Part shown: positions 18,035-26,544 of the stretch, piece after piece
Layout of the letters: every line of letters begins with the position of its first letter
Numbering within the stretch: position 1 is the stretch's first letter
Source of the DNA: Brevundimonas huaxiensis
GTDB lineage: Bacteria > Pseudomonadota > Alphaproteobacteria > Caulobacterales > Caulobacteraceae
Direction: 5' to 3'
DNA length: 64,000 nucleotides
NCBI RefSeq assembly: GCF_014218725.1
Contig: NZ_JABBJE010000010.1
Coordinates: 1-64,000, forward strand
The notes under the pieces: generated by a model
What the model was told of the DNA's origin: nothing
What the model saw: the letters and a program-made list of their open reading frames with translations, nothing else
Databases searched by the model: none
Made by a program: the position numbers and the translations under genes

Positions 18035-18187
18035 CGTCATCCTCCGGCGCGAAGCGACCGGGGGACCCAGCGGCGCGCGCGAGCGCGAAACTGTCGCGGA
18101 CTAAGCAAGTCGAACATCTCGTGGCGGACGCATCGCCTCCGGCGCCGCTGGGTCCCCCGATCTCGCTCCGCTCGTCGGAGGATGACG
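18035..18187. repeat. 153-bp inverted-repeat element after ftsW
   Basis: The outer arms CGTCATCCTCCG (18035-18046) and CGGAGGATGACG (18176-18187) are perfect complements, and the inner arms GGGGGACCCAGCGGCGC (18060-18076) and GCGCCGCTGGGTCCCCC (18142-18158) are also perfect. No coding capacity is evident. It looks like a non-autonomous repeat (REP or MITE-like) that begins three bases after the ftsW stop; as RNA it could fold into a long hairpin and protect or attenuate the upstream message. Confidence 0.85.
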
Positions 18188-18334
18188 AAAGAACGAGGCA
18201 TACAACGCATTTGGAAAGCGGCGCCCCAGCAATATCAAACGCCTAGAGCCGACCAGCGACCGTCTCCTGCCCACGCCGTAAAACCGTGCGATCCTGTCGC
18301 CGCCCCATTCCTCGCCGCGCCATTCCCCGCCGAC

Positions 18335-18403
18335 ATTAGACAGATTAGACGAATTAGACGGTGTTTTTGCCTGCCCACCGTCTGAACTTCAGACTATTCA
18401 GAC
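18335..18403. promoter_or_regulatory. 9-bp-periodic heptamers and palindrome upstream of murG
   Basis: ATTAGAC occurs three times at exactly 9-bp spacing (18335, 18344, 18353). AGACGGTG (18356-18363) pairs with CACCGTCT (18376-18383). GTCTGAA C TTCAGAC is a perfect palindrome at 18380-18394, and TTCAGAC recurs nine bases on at 18397. The arrangement sits 23-91 bases before the murG start. Such phased repeats suggest an operator or a structured leader; I do not recognise the regulator. Confidence 0.55.
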
Positions 18404-18425
18404 CCTCTTTTTCGGAGCCTCGCCC

Positions 18426-19523
18426 ATGACCCTGCTCTGCGTCGTCGCCGCCGGCGGCACCGGCGGCCATATGTTCCCGGCCGAGGCCCTGGCGCGCGAG
18501 ATGGCGGCGCGCGGCTGGCGCGTGGTGCTGGCGACCGATCACCGGGGCGAACAATACGCCCACGCCTTCCCCGCCGAGGAACGGCTGGCGCTGGACGCGG
18601 CCACCGGCTCCGGCCCCCTGGGTCTGATCAAGGCCGGCGTCGCCATCTTCAAGGGCGTGGTCCAGGCGCGAACGGCCTTCGACCGGCTGGGCGCCGACAT
18701 CGTCGTCGGCTTCGGCGGCTATCCGTCCGCCCCGGCCTTGGTCGCCGCCGTCACGTCCCAGCGACCGACGGTGATCCATGAACAGAACGCGGTCCTGGGC
18801 CGCACCAATCGCATCCTGGCCCCCTATGTCGGTCAGGTCGCCTCGTCCTTCCCGACGCTGGAACGCGCGCCGGCCAAGGTCCAGGGCCGCTCCCACGTCG
18901 TCGGCTCGCCGGTGCGGTCCGAGATCCGCGCCCTGTTCGACCGCCCCTATGTCGCGCCCGCCGCCGACGGCCCGATCCATCTGCTGGTCACCGGCGGCAG
19001 CCAGGGCGCCCGCATCCTGTCCGAGACCACGCCCCGCGCCCTGGCCGCCCTGCCCGAGGCCCTGCGCCGCCGCCTGAAGGTGCAGCAGCAGTCCCGCCCC
19101 GAGACGCTGGAGACCGCGCGCCAGATCTATCTGGAGGCGGGGATCGAGGCCGAGGTCGCCCCCTTCTTCCGCGACATGGCTGACCGACTGTCCAGGGCGC
19201 ACCTGGTCGTCGGCCGCTCCGGCGCCTCGACCTGCGCCGAACTGGCGGTCGCGGCCCTGCCGTGCGTCCTGATCCCGCTGAAGATCGCCACCGACGACCA
19301 CCAGCGCCTGAACGCCAAGGCCCTGAGCGACGCGGGCACCGCCGAGATCATTCTGGAGGACGACCTGACCGTCGATCGCCTGGCCTCGACCCTGACTGGC
19401 GTCCTGTCCGATCCGGCGCGCCTGTCGGCCATGTCCGCCGCCGCCCGCAGCGTCGCCATCCCCGACGCCGCCCAACGCCTGGCCGACCTCGTCGAGGCGA
19501 CAGCTCAACCGCAAAGGCCCTGA
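18426..19523 (+). CDS. murG: Lipid II synthase (UDP-GlcNAc transferase)
   Basis: MurG is a GT28 glycosyltransferase that adds GlcNAc to lipid I to form lipid II on the cytoplasmic face of the membrane. The 365-residue protein has the N-terminal glycine loop AAGGTGGHMFPAEAL (about residues 8-22), VVGFGGYPSAPAL, HEQNAVLGRTNR, and the C-terminal donor-binding GGSQGA and GRSGASTCAELA motifs. CGGAG upstream is the ribosome site. In related genomes murC usually follows; here an MscS channel gene follows 14 bases downstream. Confidence 0.97.
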   Translation: MTLLCVVAAGGTGGHMFPAEALAREMAARGWRVVLATDHRGEQYAHAFPAEERLALDAATGSGPLGLIKAGVAIFKGVVQARTAFDRLGADIVVGFGGYPSAPALVAAVTSQRPTVIHEQNAVLGRTNRILAPYVGQVASSFPTLERAPAKVQGRSHVVGSPVRSEIRALFDRPYVAPAADGPIHLLVTGGSQGARILSETTPRALAALPEALRRRLKVQQQSRPETLETARQIYLEAGIEAEVAPFFRDMADRLSRAHLVVGRSGASTCAELAVAALPCVLIPLKIATDDHQRLNAKALSDAGTAEIILEDDLTVDRLASTLTGVLSDPARLSAMSAAARSVAIPDAAQRLADLVEATAQPQRP

Positions 19524-19537
19524 CGCGTTAGGAAGCC

Positions 19538-20683
19538 ATGCCTCCCGAGATCATCGCCGTCACCCGCCAGATCCGCGCCCTGTGGCACCGGTTCGACTGG
19601 CTGCCCGAATGGGCGGTTATCGGCCTGGTCCTGCTGGTCTTCGTCGGCGGCGGCTGGCTGACGCACAAGATCGCCTTCGCCATCCTGCGTCGGGTCGTTC
19701 GGAACAAGGACCTCTTCTGGCGCGGCGTGGTCGAGCGCGCGCGGGTCAAGCTGCGCGTCCTGATCATCATCATCGGCATCGGCATCGGCGTGACCGTCTC
19801 GCCGATGGATCCCGGCCCGTCCGAGGATATCCGCAGCGCCCTGCTGTTCCTGTTCATCCTGACGCTCGGTTGGATGGCGTCTGGCGTGCTCGACATGTGG
19901 TCGGTCATGCACCTCAAGCGGTACAATATCGCCGTCGAGGACAATCTGCTGGCCAGGAAGCACCTGACCCAGACCCGCATCCTGCAGCGGGTGGCCAAGG
20001 TCGTGCTGTTCATCGTCACCGTGGGCCTGGCCCTAATGACCATCGCCGGTTTCCGTCAGTGGGGCGTCAGCCTGCTGGCCTCGGCCGGCGTCGTCGGCAT
20101 CATCGCCGGTCTGGCGCTTCAGCCGATCCTGACGAACATGGTCGCCGGCATCCAGATCGCCCTGACCCAACCCATCCGCCTGGACGACGCCGTCATCGTC
20201 GAGAACGAGTGGGGTAATGTCGAGGAGATCACCTCGACCTATGTGGTGGTCAAGCTGTGGGACTGGCGCCGGATGGTGCTGCCGCTGTCCTACTTCATCA
20301 CCAAGCCATTCCAGAACTGGACGCGCGAGAACGCCCGCCTGATCGGCGTGGCCTTCTTCTACGTCGATTACGAAGCGCCCATCGACCGGCTGCGCACTGC
20401 CTTCGAGGGCATCGTCAAGGCGTCCAAACACTGGGACGGCGACGTGCAGGTGATGCAGGTCACCGACATCACCGAACGCGTGCTCCAGGTCCGCTGCCTG
20501 GCCAGCGCCCGCTCGGCCCCGGTCGCCTTCGACCTGCGCTGCGAGATCCGCGAGAAGCTGATGGCCTTTATGCGCGATGAATGCCGCGAGGCCCTGCCGC
20601 GCGACCGCATCGAATGGCCGCAAGGGTCGGACAAGCCCTCCGAGGGAGCGGTTAGTCCGCCAGCGCCCTTTGTCCCTGGCTGA
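19538..20683 (+). CDS. MscS-family mechanosensitive channel
   Basis: A 381-residue channel of the MscS superfamily that would vent solutes under hypo-osmotic shock. About five hydrophobic helices occupy residues 20-190. The pore-lining helix is seen as SLLASAGVVGIIAGLALQP followed by NMVAGIQIALTQPIRLDDAV, and the beta domain has ENEWGNVEEITSTYVVVKLWDWRRMVLP, matching the family's EGxVxEIxxxxTxLR region. The C-terminal alpha-beta vestibule ends in a Pro-rich tail. AGGAAG is the ribosome site. Position in the division cluster instead of murC is unusual. Its 3' end overlaps the convergent gene at 20652 by 32 bases. Confidence 0.92.
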   Translation: MPPEIIAVTRQIRALWHRFDWLPEWAVIGLVLLVFVGGGWLTHKIAFAILRRVVRNKDLFWRGVVERARVKLRVLIIIIGIGIGVTVSPMDPGPSEDIRSALLFLFILTLGWMASGVLDMWSVMHLKRYNIAVEDNLLARKHLTQTRILQRVAKVVLFIVTVGLALMTIAGFRQWGVSLLASAGVVGIIAGLALQPILTNMVAGIQIALTQPIRLDDAVIVENEWGNVEEITSTYVVVKLWDWRRMVLPLSYFITKPFQNWTRENARLIGVAFFYVDYEAPIDRLRTAFEGIVKASKHWDGDVQVMQVTDITERVLQVRCLASARSAPVAFDLRCEIREKLMAFMRDECREALPRDRIEWPQGSDKPSEGAVSPPAPFVPG

Positions 20684-21074
20684 TGGCCTGCCCCAGCGTC
20701 AGCGCCTGGGCCGGCCGTTCGGCCCCGCAGGCGATGGCCAGCAGCTCGGCCGCATCCCCGCCCGGCGCGGCGTCATAGGCGGGGGCGGCGTCCGGGGTCG
20801 CCGGCCCTTCCGTCCCGTCCGCTTTCAAGGAGGAGAAGTCCAACCGATCCGCCGTCCTGGCCCGACAGTCGAACGCCCACCGCGACCAGCCCCCGACATA
20901 GGTCACGTCTCCAACCTTGAACCCGGCCTCGGTCACCTGCAGTTCCCGCATCCGCGCCATGTCGCCCTCACGCTCGATCGAGGCCGCGTCGGCATAGATG
21001 GCGAACCTTCCCACGCCGGTCGGGACCAGAGCGGGGTCAGCCAAGGCTGGCGAAGCGAGAAGGCTGATCGCCAT
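20652..21074 (-). CDS. Small secreted protein (140 aa), hypothetical
   Basis: The frame from ATG 21074 gives 140 residues: MAISLLASPALA before DPALVP could be a very short signal peptide, then a globular part with VGRFAIYADAASIEREGD, a conserved-looking TYVGGWSRWAFDCRARTADRLDF segment typical of surface-adhesin-E/CreA-like small secreted proteins in this order, and an acidic Ala/Pro-rich linker. The start is chosen because GGGGAGG lies six bases upstream. That sequence is the end of the inverted-repeat element at 21078-21255, so the element may have replaced the native 5' end. I do not assign a function. Confidence 0.6.
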   Translation of the reverse strand: MAISLLASPALADPALVPTGVGRFAIYADAASIEREGDMARMRELQVTEAGFKVGDVTYVGGWSRWAFDCRARTADRLDFSSLKADGTEGPATPDAAPAYDAAPGGDAAELLAIACGAERPAQALTLGQAISQGQRALAD

Positions 21075-21077
21075 GCC

Positions 21078-21255
21078 GATCCTCCCCAGCGCAGCGGGGG
21101 AGGGGGACCGCGAAGCGGTGGAGGGGGCGAATGCAGCACGAGCTTTGACCAAGGGAGAAGAAGCCTTTCGGCCAGGCCTGCGCGCGATCCGCCCCCTCCA
21201 CCACGCTACGCGCGGTCCCCCTCCCCCGGTACGCTTCGCTTCTCGGGGGAGGATC
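21078..21255. repeat. 178-bp inverted-repeat element
   Basis: Outer arms GATCCTCCCC (21078-21087) and GGGGAGGATC (21246-21255) are perfect complements. Inner arms (21096-21129 and 21190-21227) share a GGGGGAGGGGGACCGCG core and its complement. No coding capacity is evident. The element fills the whole gap between the smc stop and the start of the small secreted protein gene. Its GGGGAGG end acts as a plausible ribosome binding site for the latter. Confidence 0.85.
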
Positions 21256-21259
21256 GTCC

Positions 21260-24200
21260 TCATGCGACCAGGGTCTCCGCCTGTTTCAGGTCCACGCTGA
21301 CCAGTTGGCTCATGCCGCGCTCGGGCATGGTGACGCCATACAGCCGGTCCATCCGGCTCATGGTCACGGGATTGTGGGTGATGACGATGAAGCGGGTGTC
21401 GGTGCGGCTGCGCATCTCATGCAGCATCCGGCAGAAGCGGTCCACGTTGGCGTCGTCCAGCGGCGCGTCCACCTCGTCCAGCACGCAGACAGGCGCGGGG
21501 TTGGCCAGGAAGACGCCGAAGATCAGGGCCGCCGCCGTCAGCGCCTGCTCGCCGCCGCTCATCAGGCTCATGACCGACAGCCGCTTGCCGGGCGGGCAGG
21601 CGTAGATCTCCAGCCCCGCCTCCAGCGGGTCGTCGCTCTCGACCAGCTTCAGCTCCGCCTGCCCCCCGCCGAACAGGGCCTCGAACAGGGTCTTGAAGTT
21701 GGCGTTGATCACGTCGAACGCCCCCACCAGCCGCTCGCGGCCCTCGGCGTTCAGCTCGTCGATGCCGTCGCGCAGCTTGGCGATCGCCTGGGTCAGGTCG
21801 ATCCGCTCTGACTTCATGCTGTTCAGCCGCTCGCCGTATTCGACCGCCTCGTCCTCGGCGCGCAGGTTGACGGCCCCCAGGGCCTCGCGCTCGCGCTCCA
21901 GCCCGTAGAGCAGGCTCTCGGCCCCGGCGGCGTCGGGCGGGCGGGCGATGGCGTCGTCGGTCAGCTTCTGACCCAGCTCCTGCGGCGACATCTGCGCCGT
22001 CTCGCGCAGGGTGGTTTCGGCCTCGGCCAGCTTCTCGGCGGCGGCCTCAGCGCGGGCGGCCAGGCCGGCGCGCGCCTCGCGGGCCTGCGACGCGGCGGTC
22101 TCGGCGGCACGCGATGCGCGGTCGGCCTCGGTCGCCTGGGTCTCCGCGACGGCCATAGCGTCCGAGGCCGCCTGTTTCCTCTGTTCGGCGGCGACCAGCG
22201 TGTCCAGCAGCTTGCCGCGTTGTTCGGCGAAGCCCTGTGGCGCGACCTCGGCCTGTTTCAGCAGGGCGGCCGTCCGGTCGGCGTCCTTGGCCAGGGCGGC
22301 GACGCGGCCGGCGCTGTCCCTGGACCGCGTGATCCAGCCCTCACGCGCGCGGGTCAGGCTGCCCAGCCGCTGCTCGCGGCCCTGACGATCGCGGGCCTCG
22401 GCGTCGCGGTCCGACCGGGCGGTCTGGGCCGCAACGCGGGCGGCGTCGGCCGTGGCGCGGGCGGCCGTCAGTTCGTCGCGCAGGCCGGCGATCGTCTCGG
22501 ACGGGGCGTCAGTGGTCTGGGCGGCGTCCAGCGCGGCTTGCGCCTCGGCTGCGTCGGCCGCCAGACGGGTCACGGTGTCGTCCAGCGCCTGGGCGCGGGC
22601 CTCGCGGCGGGCCAGTTCGCGGGCCAGGGTTTCCACGCGGTCGCGGGCGGCGGTCACGGCCTTGTCGGCGGCGAAGGGCTTCAGGCGTGCGGCCTTGACC
22701 GCCTCCTCGGCGGCGCGGAAGGCTTCCGTCGCCGCCTTCTGGGTCGCCTGCGCCTGATCCAGCGCCGGTCTGCCCTTGTCGATCTCGGCTTCAAGCTCGG
22801 CCAGGCGCGTGCGCTGGGCCAGGCGCACGGCGGCCGGCCGCGGCGCCTCGGCGCGGCTGACGAACCCGTCCCAACGATAGAGATCGCCTTCGACCGTCAC
22901 GAGGCGCGCGCCAGGAGGCAGGGCCTGAGCCATTCGGGCCGCGTCGGCCTTGGGCGCGACGCCGCACAGGGCGAGTCGCGCCGTCAGTTGGTCCGGGGCC
23001 TGCACATGATCCGAAAGCGGAGCGATCCCGGCGGGCCAGGACGAGGAGGGCGCCTCCGCCCCGCTCCAATAGGCGGCGGCCTTGGCGTCCAGCGCCGCGT
23101 CCAGATCGTCGCCCAAGGCGGCGGCCAGGGCGGCCTCGAACCCCTTGTCGGCCCGCACCTTGTCCAAGGCGGGGGGATGGTCGCGCTTGCCGGTGACCAG
23201 CAGTTGGGCCAGGCCGCGCGCCTCAGTCTGGAGCCGGCCCAACCGGTCCTCTGCGGCGCGGGCGGCGGTGCGGGCCTCCTGTTCGGCGCGGGCCAGTTCG
23301 CCGCGCAGCGCCTCGGCCGCCTCGACGGCGTCGCGCGCGGCGGCAAGGTCAGTCTGAGCCGCTTCCAGCGCTTGGCGGGCGGTTTCCAGCTCAGGCGTTT
23401 CCAGCGGCTCCAGAGCTTCGCGTTCGCGTCGGGCCTGATCGTGCTGGGCGGTGACGCGGGCCAGTCGGGCCTCGGCGTCGCGCTTGCGCGCCGTCTCGGC
23501 GTTGGCGCGGGCCTCGACGGCGGCCAGCATCCCCGCCAGCCGTTCGACCTCGCCGTCGGCGGCTTTGCGGGCCTCCTCGGCGGCGGTCAGAGCCTTGTCC
23601 AGTTCGGGGCCGCGTTCGGGGGCGGCGGCGATCTCGGCCTTCAACCGGGCCAGTTCGTTGTCGAGCCGGTCCAGTTCGCGCTGGGCGTCGGCGGCCATGC
23701 CGTCTTCGCGCGCGGCGTCGGCGGCGATGCGGGCGGCCTCGGCCTTGAGGCGATCCACTTCCGCGCGGGCCGCCTGTTCAGCCATGTCCAGCCGATGGCG
23801 CTCCAGGCTGGCGCGGTGCAGCAGGGCGGAGGCGACGGCGTCCTCCTCCCGCGCGGGCTTCAGGGCTTCTTGGGCGGACAGGGCGGCCGTCTGGGCGGCG
23901 GCGGCGGCGGTCGTGGTTTCGGCGACAGCGACGTCGGCCGCGCGCAGTTCGGCGGCGGCGGCCTCAGCGGCCAGACGCGCGTCGTTCCAACGCACATAGA
24001 GTAGGGCGGCCTGAAGGGCGCGGATCTCTGCTGAGATCTTCTTGTATTTTTCGGCCTGGCGGGCTTCGCGCTTCAGCCGATTCAGCGCCGTCTCAAGCTC
24101 GCGGCCGATGTCGTCCAGCCGGTCCAGATTGGTCTCGGCGGCCTTGAGGCGCAGCTCGGCCTCGTGCCGACGGGTGTGCAGACCGGCGACGCCGCCCGCC

Positions 24201-24697
24201 TCTTCCAAAATGCGGCGGCGGTTCTGCGGCTTGGCGGCGATCAGTTCCGAGATCTGGCCCTGACGCACCAGAGCGGGCGAGTTGGCGCCGGTCGAGGCGT
24301 CGGCGAACAGCAGCTGCACGTCGCGGGCGCGCACCTCCTTGCCGTTGATGCGGTAGGTCGAGCCCTGACCCCGGTCGATCCGGCGCGACACCTCCAGCAC
24401 GGGGCTGTCGGTAAAGGGCTGGGGCGCGCGGCGTTGGGCGTTGTCGATGGTCAGGCTGACTTCGGCGTGGCTGCGCGGAGGACGGCCAGCGGCCCCGGCG
24501 AAGATGACGTCGTCCATGCCCTGGCCGCGCATGGCCTTGGCCGAGTTGGCCCCCATGACCCAGCGCAGGCTTTCAAGGACGTTTGACTTGCCGCAGCCGT
24601 TTGGGCCGACGACGCCGGTCAGACCGGATTCGATGTGCACCTCCGCCGGATCGACGAACGACTTGAAGCCGACGAGCCGGAGGCGCTGGAACTGCAT
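21260..24697 (-). CDS. smc: Chromosome segregation ATPase SMC
   Basis: SMC with ScpA and ScpB condenses and aligns replicated chromosome arms. The 1145-residue protein has the N-terminal Walker [10 protein letters not shown] (about 32-40) after [11 protein letters not shown], long coiled coils rich in Ala, Glu and Arg (about 165-500 and 660-950), a hinge region near 500-640, and the C-terminal ABC signature [14 protein letters not shown] and Walker [17 protein letters not shown]. Length matches Caulobacter SMC. It lies 12 bases downstream of a DsbA-like gene, with which it is probably cotranscribed. Confidence 0.97.
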   Translation of the reverse strand: MQFQRLRLVGFKSFVDPAEVHIESGLTGVVGPNGCGKSNVLESLRWVMGANSAKAMRGQGMDDVIFAGAAGRPPRSHAEVSLTIDNAQRRAPQPFTDSPVLEVSRRIDRGQGSTYRINGKEVRARDVQLLFADASTGANSPALVRQGQISELIAAKPQNRRRILEEAGGVAGLHTRRHEAELRLKAAETNLDRLDDIGRELETALNRLKREARQAEKYKKISAEIRALQAALLYVRWNDARLAAEAAAAELRAADVAVAETTTAAAAAQTAALSAQEALKPAREEDAVASALLHRASLERHRLDMAEQAARAEVDRLKAEAARIAADAAREDGMAADAQRELDRLDNELARLKAEIAAAPERGPELDKALTAAEEARKAADGEVERLAGMLAAVEARANAETARKRDAEARLARVTAQHDQARREREALEPLETPELETARQALEAAQTDLAAARDAVEAAEALRGELARAEQEARTAARAAEDRLGRLQTEARGLAQLLVTGKRDHPPALDKVRADKGFEAALAAALGDDLDAALDAKAAAYWSGAEAPSSSWPAGIAPLSDHVQAPDQLTARLALCGVAPKADAARMAQALPPGARLVTVEGDLYRWDGFVSRAEAPRPAAVRLAQRTRLAELEAEIDKGRPALDQAQATQKAATEAFRAAEEAVKAARLKPFAADKAVTAARDRVETLARELARREARAQALDDTVTRLAADAAEAQAALDAAQTTDAPSETIAGLRDELTAARATADAARVAAQTARSDRDAEARDRQGREQRLGSLTRAREGWITRSRDSAGRVAALAKDADRTAALLKQAEVAPQGFAEQRGKLLDTLVAAEQRKQAASDAMAVAETQATEADRASRAAETAASQAREARAGLAARAEAAAEKLAEAETTLRETAQMSPQELGQKLTDDAIARPPDAAGAESLLYGLEREREALGAVNLRAEDEAVEYGERLNSMKSERIDLTQAIAKLRDGIDELNAEGRERLVGAFDVINANFKTLFEALFGGGQAELKLVESDDPLEAGLEIYACPPGKRLSVMSLMSGGEQALTAAALIFGVFLANPAPVCVLDEVDAPLDDANVDRFCRMLHEMRSRTDTRFIVITHNPVTMSRMDRLYGVTMPERGMSQLVSVDLKQAETLVA

Positions 24698-24709
24698 CGT
24701 CCCGACGGA

Positions 24710-25321
24710 CTACCGAAGCAGCGGATCGATGGCGGCCGACAGGGCCTCCAGCGAATGCTCCATCACCATCGTCCCGTTGACGAAGAAGGTGGGCGTGCCG
24801 GTGACGCCGGCGGCGCGCGCGCCTTCGATCTGGGCGTCGAGGGCCGTACGGATGGTCGGGCCGTTCAGGCAGGCTTCGATCTGCTCGCGGGTCTTGCCGC
24901 TGGCGGCGATGCCGGCCGCGAACCAGGGCTGGGCGCCGGTGGTCTGGAGATTGGCCTGATCGCGCATGAAGACGGCCGCCACGTCGAAATAGCGTTCTGG
25001 CGCGGCGCACAAGGCGACCGCAGCCGCAACGGCGGCGACATTGGCGGGCGGGGTCGGCAGGTTGCGGTGAACCAGCCGGACCTTGCCGGTATCGATGTAT
25101 TTGGCCTTGAAGGCCGGCAGCACGCTGTTGTGGAAGTCCGCACAGTGCGAGCAGGTGAAGGACGCGTATTCGATCACCGTCACCGGCGCATTCGCCCGAC
25201 CCAGGATATGATCCTGGGCCGTGACGGGCGGGGGCGCATCGGCGGCGAGCGCCGGCGTCGCCAAACCGCCGGACAGGGCGGCGAGGGCGAAACCGGCGGC
25301 GATGAAGGCGCGTCGCATCAT
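24710..25321 (-). CDS. DsbA-family periplasmic thiol-disulfide protein
   Basis: A 203-residue exported thioredoxin-fold protein. A signal peptide ends near ..PALA before ADAPPP (residue 26). The redox motif CSHC occurs in YASFTCSHCADFH and the cis-proline loop in GVTGTPTFFVNG. It belongs to the DSBA-like thioredoxin_4 group that oxidises or isomerises disulfides in periplasmic proteins. It is the second of two tandem paralogues and directly precedes smc, an order seen in other Caulobacterales from memory. No dsbB-like partner is visible. Confidence 0.9.
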   Translation of the reverse strand: MMRRAFIAAGFALAALSGGLATPALAADAPPPVTAQDHILGRANAPVTVIEYASFTCSHCADFHNSVLPAFKAKYIDTGKVRLVHRNLPTPPANVAAVAAAVALCAAPERYFDVAAVFMRDQANLQTTGAQPWFAAGIAASGKTREQIEACLNGPTIRTALDAQIEGARAAGVTGTPTFFVNGTMVMEHSLEALSAAIDPLLR

Positions 25322-25336
25322 CTGATTAGGCCTCGG

Positions 25337-25981
25337 TTACTTGGCCAGGGCCGCGTCGATTGCGGTGGACAGGTCGGCCAGGCTGGCGCCTTCGCCGCCG
25401 GGCGAGATGACCTGCGTCTCGTTGACGTAGAAGGCCGGGGTGCCGGTCACGCCCTGGGCGCGGGCGGCCTGAACGCGCTTCTCCATGGCGGCGACAGCGT
25501 CCTTGTCGGTGACGCAGTCGTTGAACTGCTGCTCGGACAGGCCGGCGGCCTGGGCGGTGCGTAGCAGCCAGTCGCGCGGCGAGGACGTCAGCATCTCCTG
25601 CTGCGTCGCCATCAGCTGGTGGACGACGTCGAAATATTTGTCCGGGCCGGCGCAGCGCGCGACCAGGAAGCCGGCGGTGGCGGCGTCGACCGGCGGGGTC
25701 GGCAGTTCGCGGAAGACGTAGCGGACCTTGTTGGTGTCGACGTATTTGGCCTTGAACGCCGGCCAGGTGTTCTTCTGCCACAGGGCGCAGTGGGGGCAGG
25801 TGACCGAGGCGTATTCGACCACGGTGACCTTGGCGCCCTCGGGCGCACCCAGGCCCATGTCGCCCTCGGCCGCACCCTTGGCGCCGCCGCCGCAGGCCGC
25901 CAATGCCATGGTCGCCAGTGCGGCGCCGGTGATGGCCGCACGACGGCTCATGCGGGCGAAGCGGGATTCAGTGTCGGCCAT
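25337..25981 (-). CDS. DsbA-like thiol-disulfide lipoprotein
   Basis: A 214-residue paralogue of the following gene. The N terminus MADTESRFARMSRRAAITG ends in ATMALAACGGG, which looks like a lipobox (LAAC), so the protein may be lipid-anchored; the SRRAAIT segment also resembles a twin-arginine signal. The redox motif is CPHC in YASVTCPHCALWQ and the cis-proline is in GVTGTPAFYVNE. Two extra Cys residues occur (ARCAGPDK, NDCVTDK), as in its neighbour. It is separated from the next gene by 15 bases, consistent with an operon reading into smc. Confidence 0.88.
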   Translation of the reverse strand: MADTESRFARMSRRAAITGAALATMALAACGGGAKGAAEGDMGLGAPEGAKVTVVEYASVTCPHCALWQKNTWPAFKAKYVDTNKVRYVFRELPTPPVDAATAGFLVARCAGPDKYFDVVHQLMATQQEMLTSSPRDWLLRTAQAAGLSEQQFNDCVTDKDAVAAMEKRVQAARAQGVTGTPAFYVNETQVISPGGEGASLADLSTAIDAALAK

Positions 25982-26088
25982 GAAGGTTCCTCGGATCGGA
26001 TCGTTGGCGATGATCGCGCGATTCCTCGGGAATGGCGCAACCCTGAACTAGTCTGGAACAGGTGCGGCGAAGTTTTGTCAACAGCGCC

Positions 26089-26544
26089 TTATCCGCGCGC
26101 CCAGGCCCGATCGATCGCCGGCGCGGGGATGAAACTTTGCGGTCTGTCCTGGCGCGGCGGCGGATCGCTTAGGCCCTGCTGGATGAAGCGCATCGCCGAC
26201 AGCAGGCCGGAACGCGAGAAGGGCTTGGGGATCACGCCATGCGCGCCCAGGAAGTCCTCGGGGATCATCTTGGGGTTGGCCGTCAAAAAGACGACGGCGG
26301 TGGACGGCCAGCGGTCCTTGATCAGGCGACACACGTCCAGACCGCTGGAGTTATCAGCCAGCTGGATGTCGACGAAGGCGATGTCGGGCGGCGCGTCGAG
26401 CGACAGCGACTCCACCTCGCTCAGGGACATGGCCTCGCCGACCAGCCGGTGGCCTTCGTCCTCGAGCATCGCCTCGAGGTCCATCACAAGCAGGGCCTCG
26501 TCCTCGACGACCAGGATGTCGAAGTGGGGCCCAGCCGCGTGCAA
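26089..26544 (-). CDS. Single-domain response regulator, LovR-like
   Basis: A 151-residue receiver domain without an output domain. The phospho-acceptor is Asp59 in IAFVDIQLADN, with the acidic pair in VVEDEALLV, Thr in VFLTANPK and Lys107 in IPKPFS. It begins at TTG 26544 directly after the stop of the LOV kinase gene, so translation is coupled. In Caulobacter crescentus the LovK kinase and single-domain LovR antagonise each other to tune adhesion and the general stress response; the same pairing is inferred here. The C-terminal 30 residues are a Pro-rich tail. Confidence 0.88.
   Translation of the reverse strand: MHAAGPHFDILVVEDEALLVMDLEAMLEDEGHRLVGEAMSLSEVESLSLDAPPDIAFVDIQLADNSSGLDVCRLIKDRWPSTAVVFLTANPKMIPEDFLGAHGVIPKPFSRSGLLSAMRFIQQGLSDPPPRQDRPQSFIPAPAIDRAWARG

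Noticed and set aside
22220..24004. Long plus-strand frame antisense to smc
   Set aside because: It is Gly/Ala/Gln-rich low-complexity translation opposite the SMC coiled coil, a shadow of its codon use.
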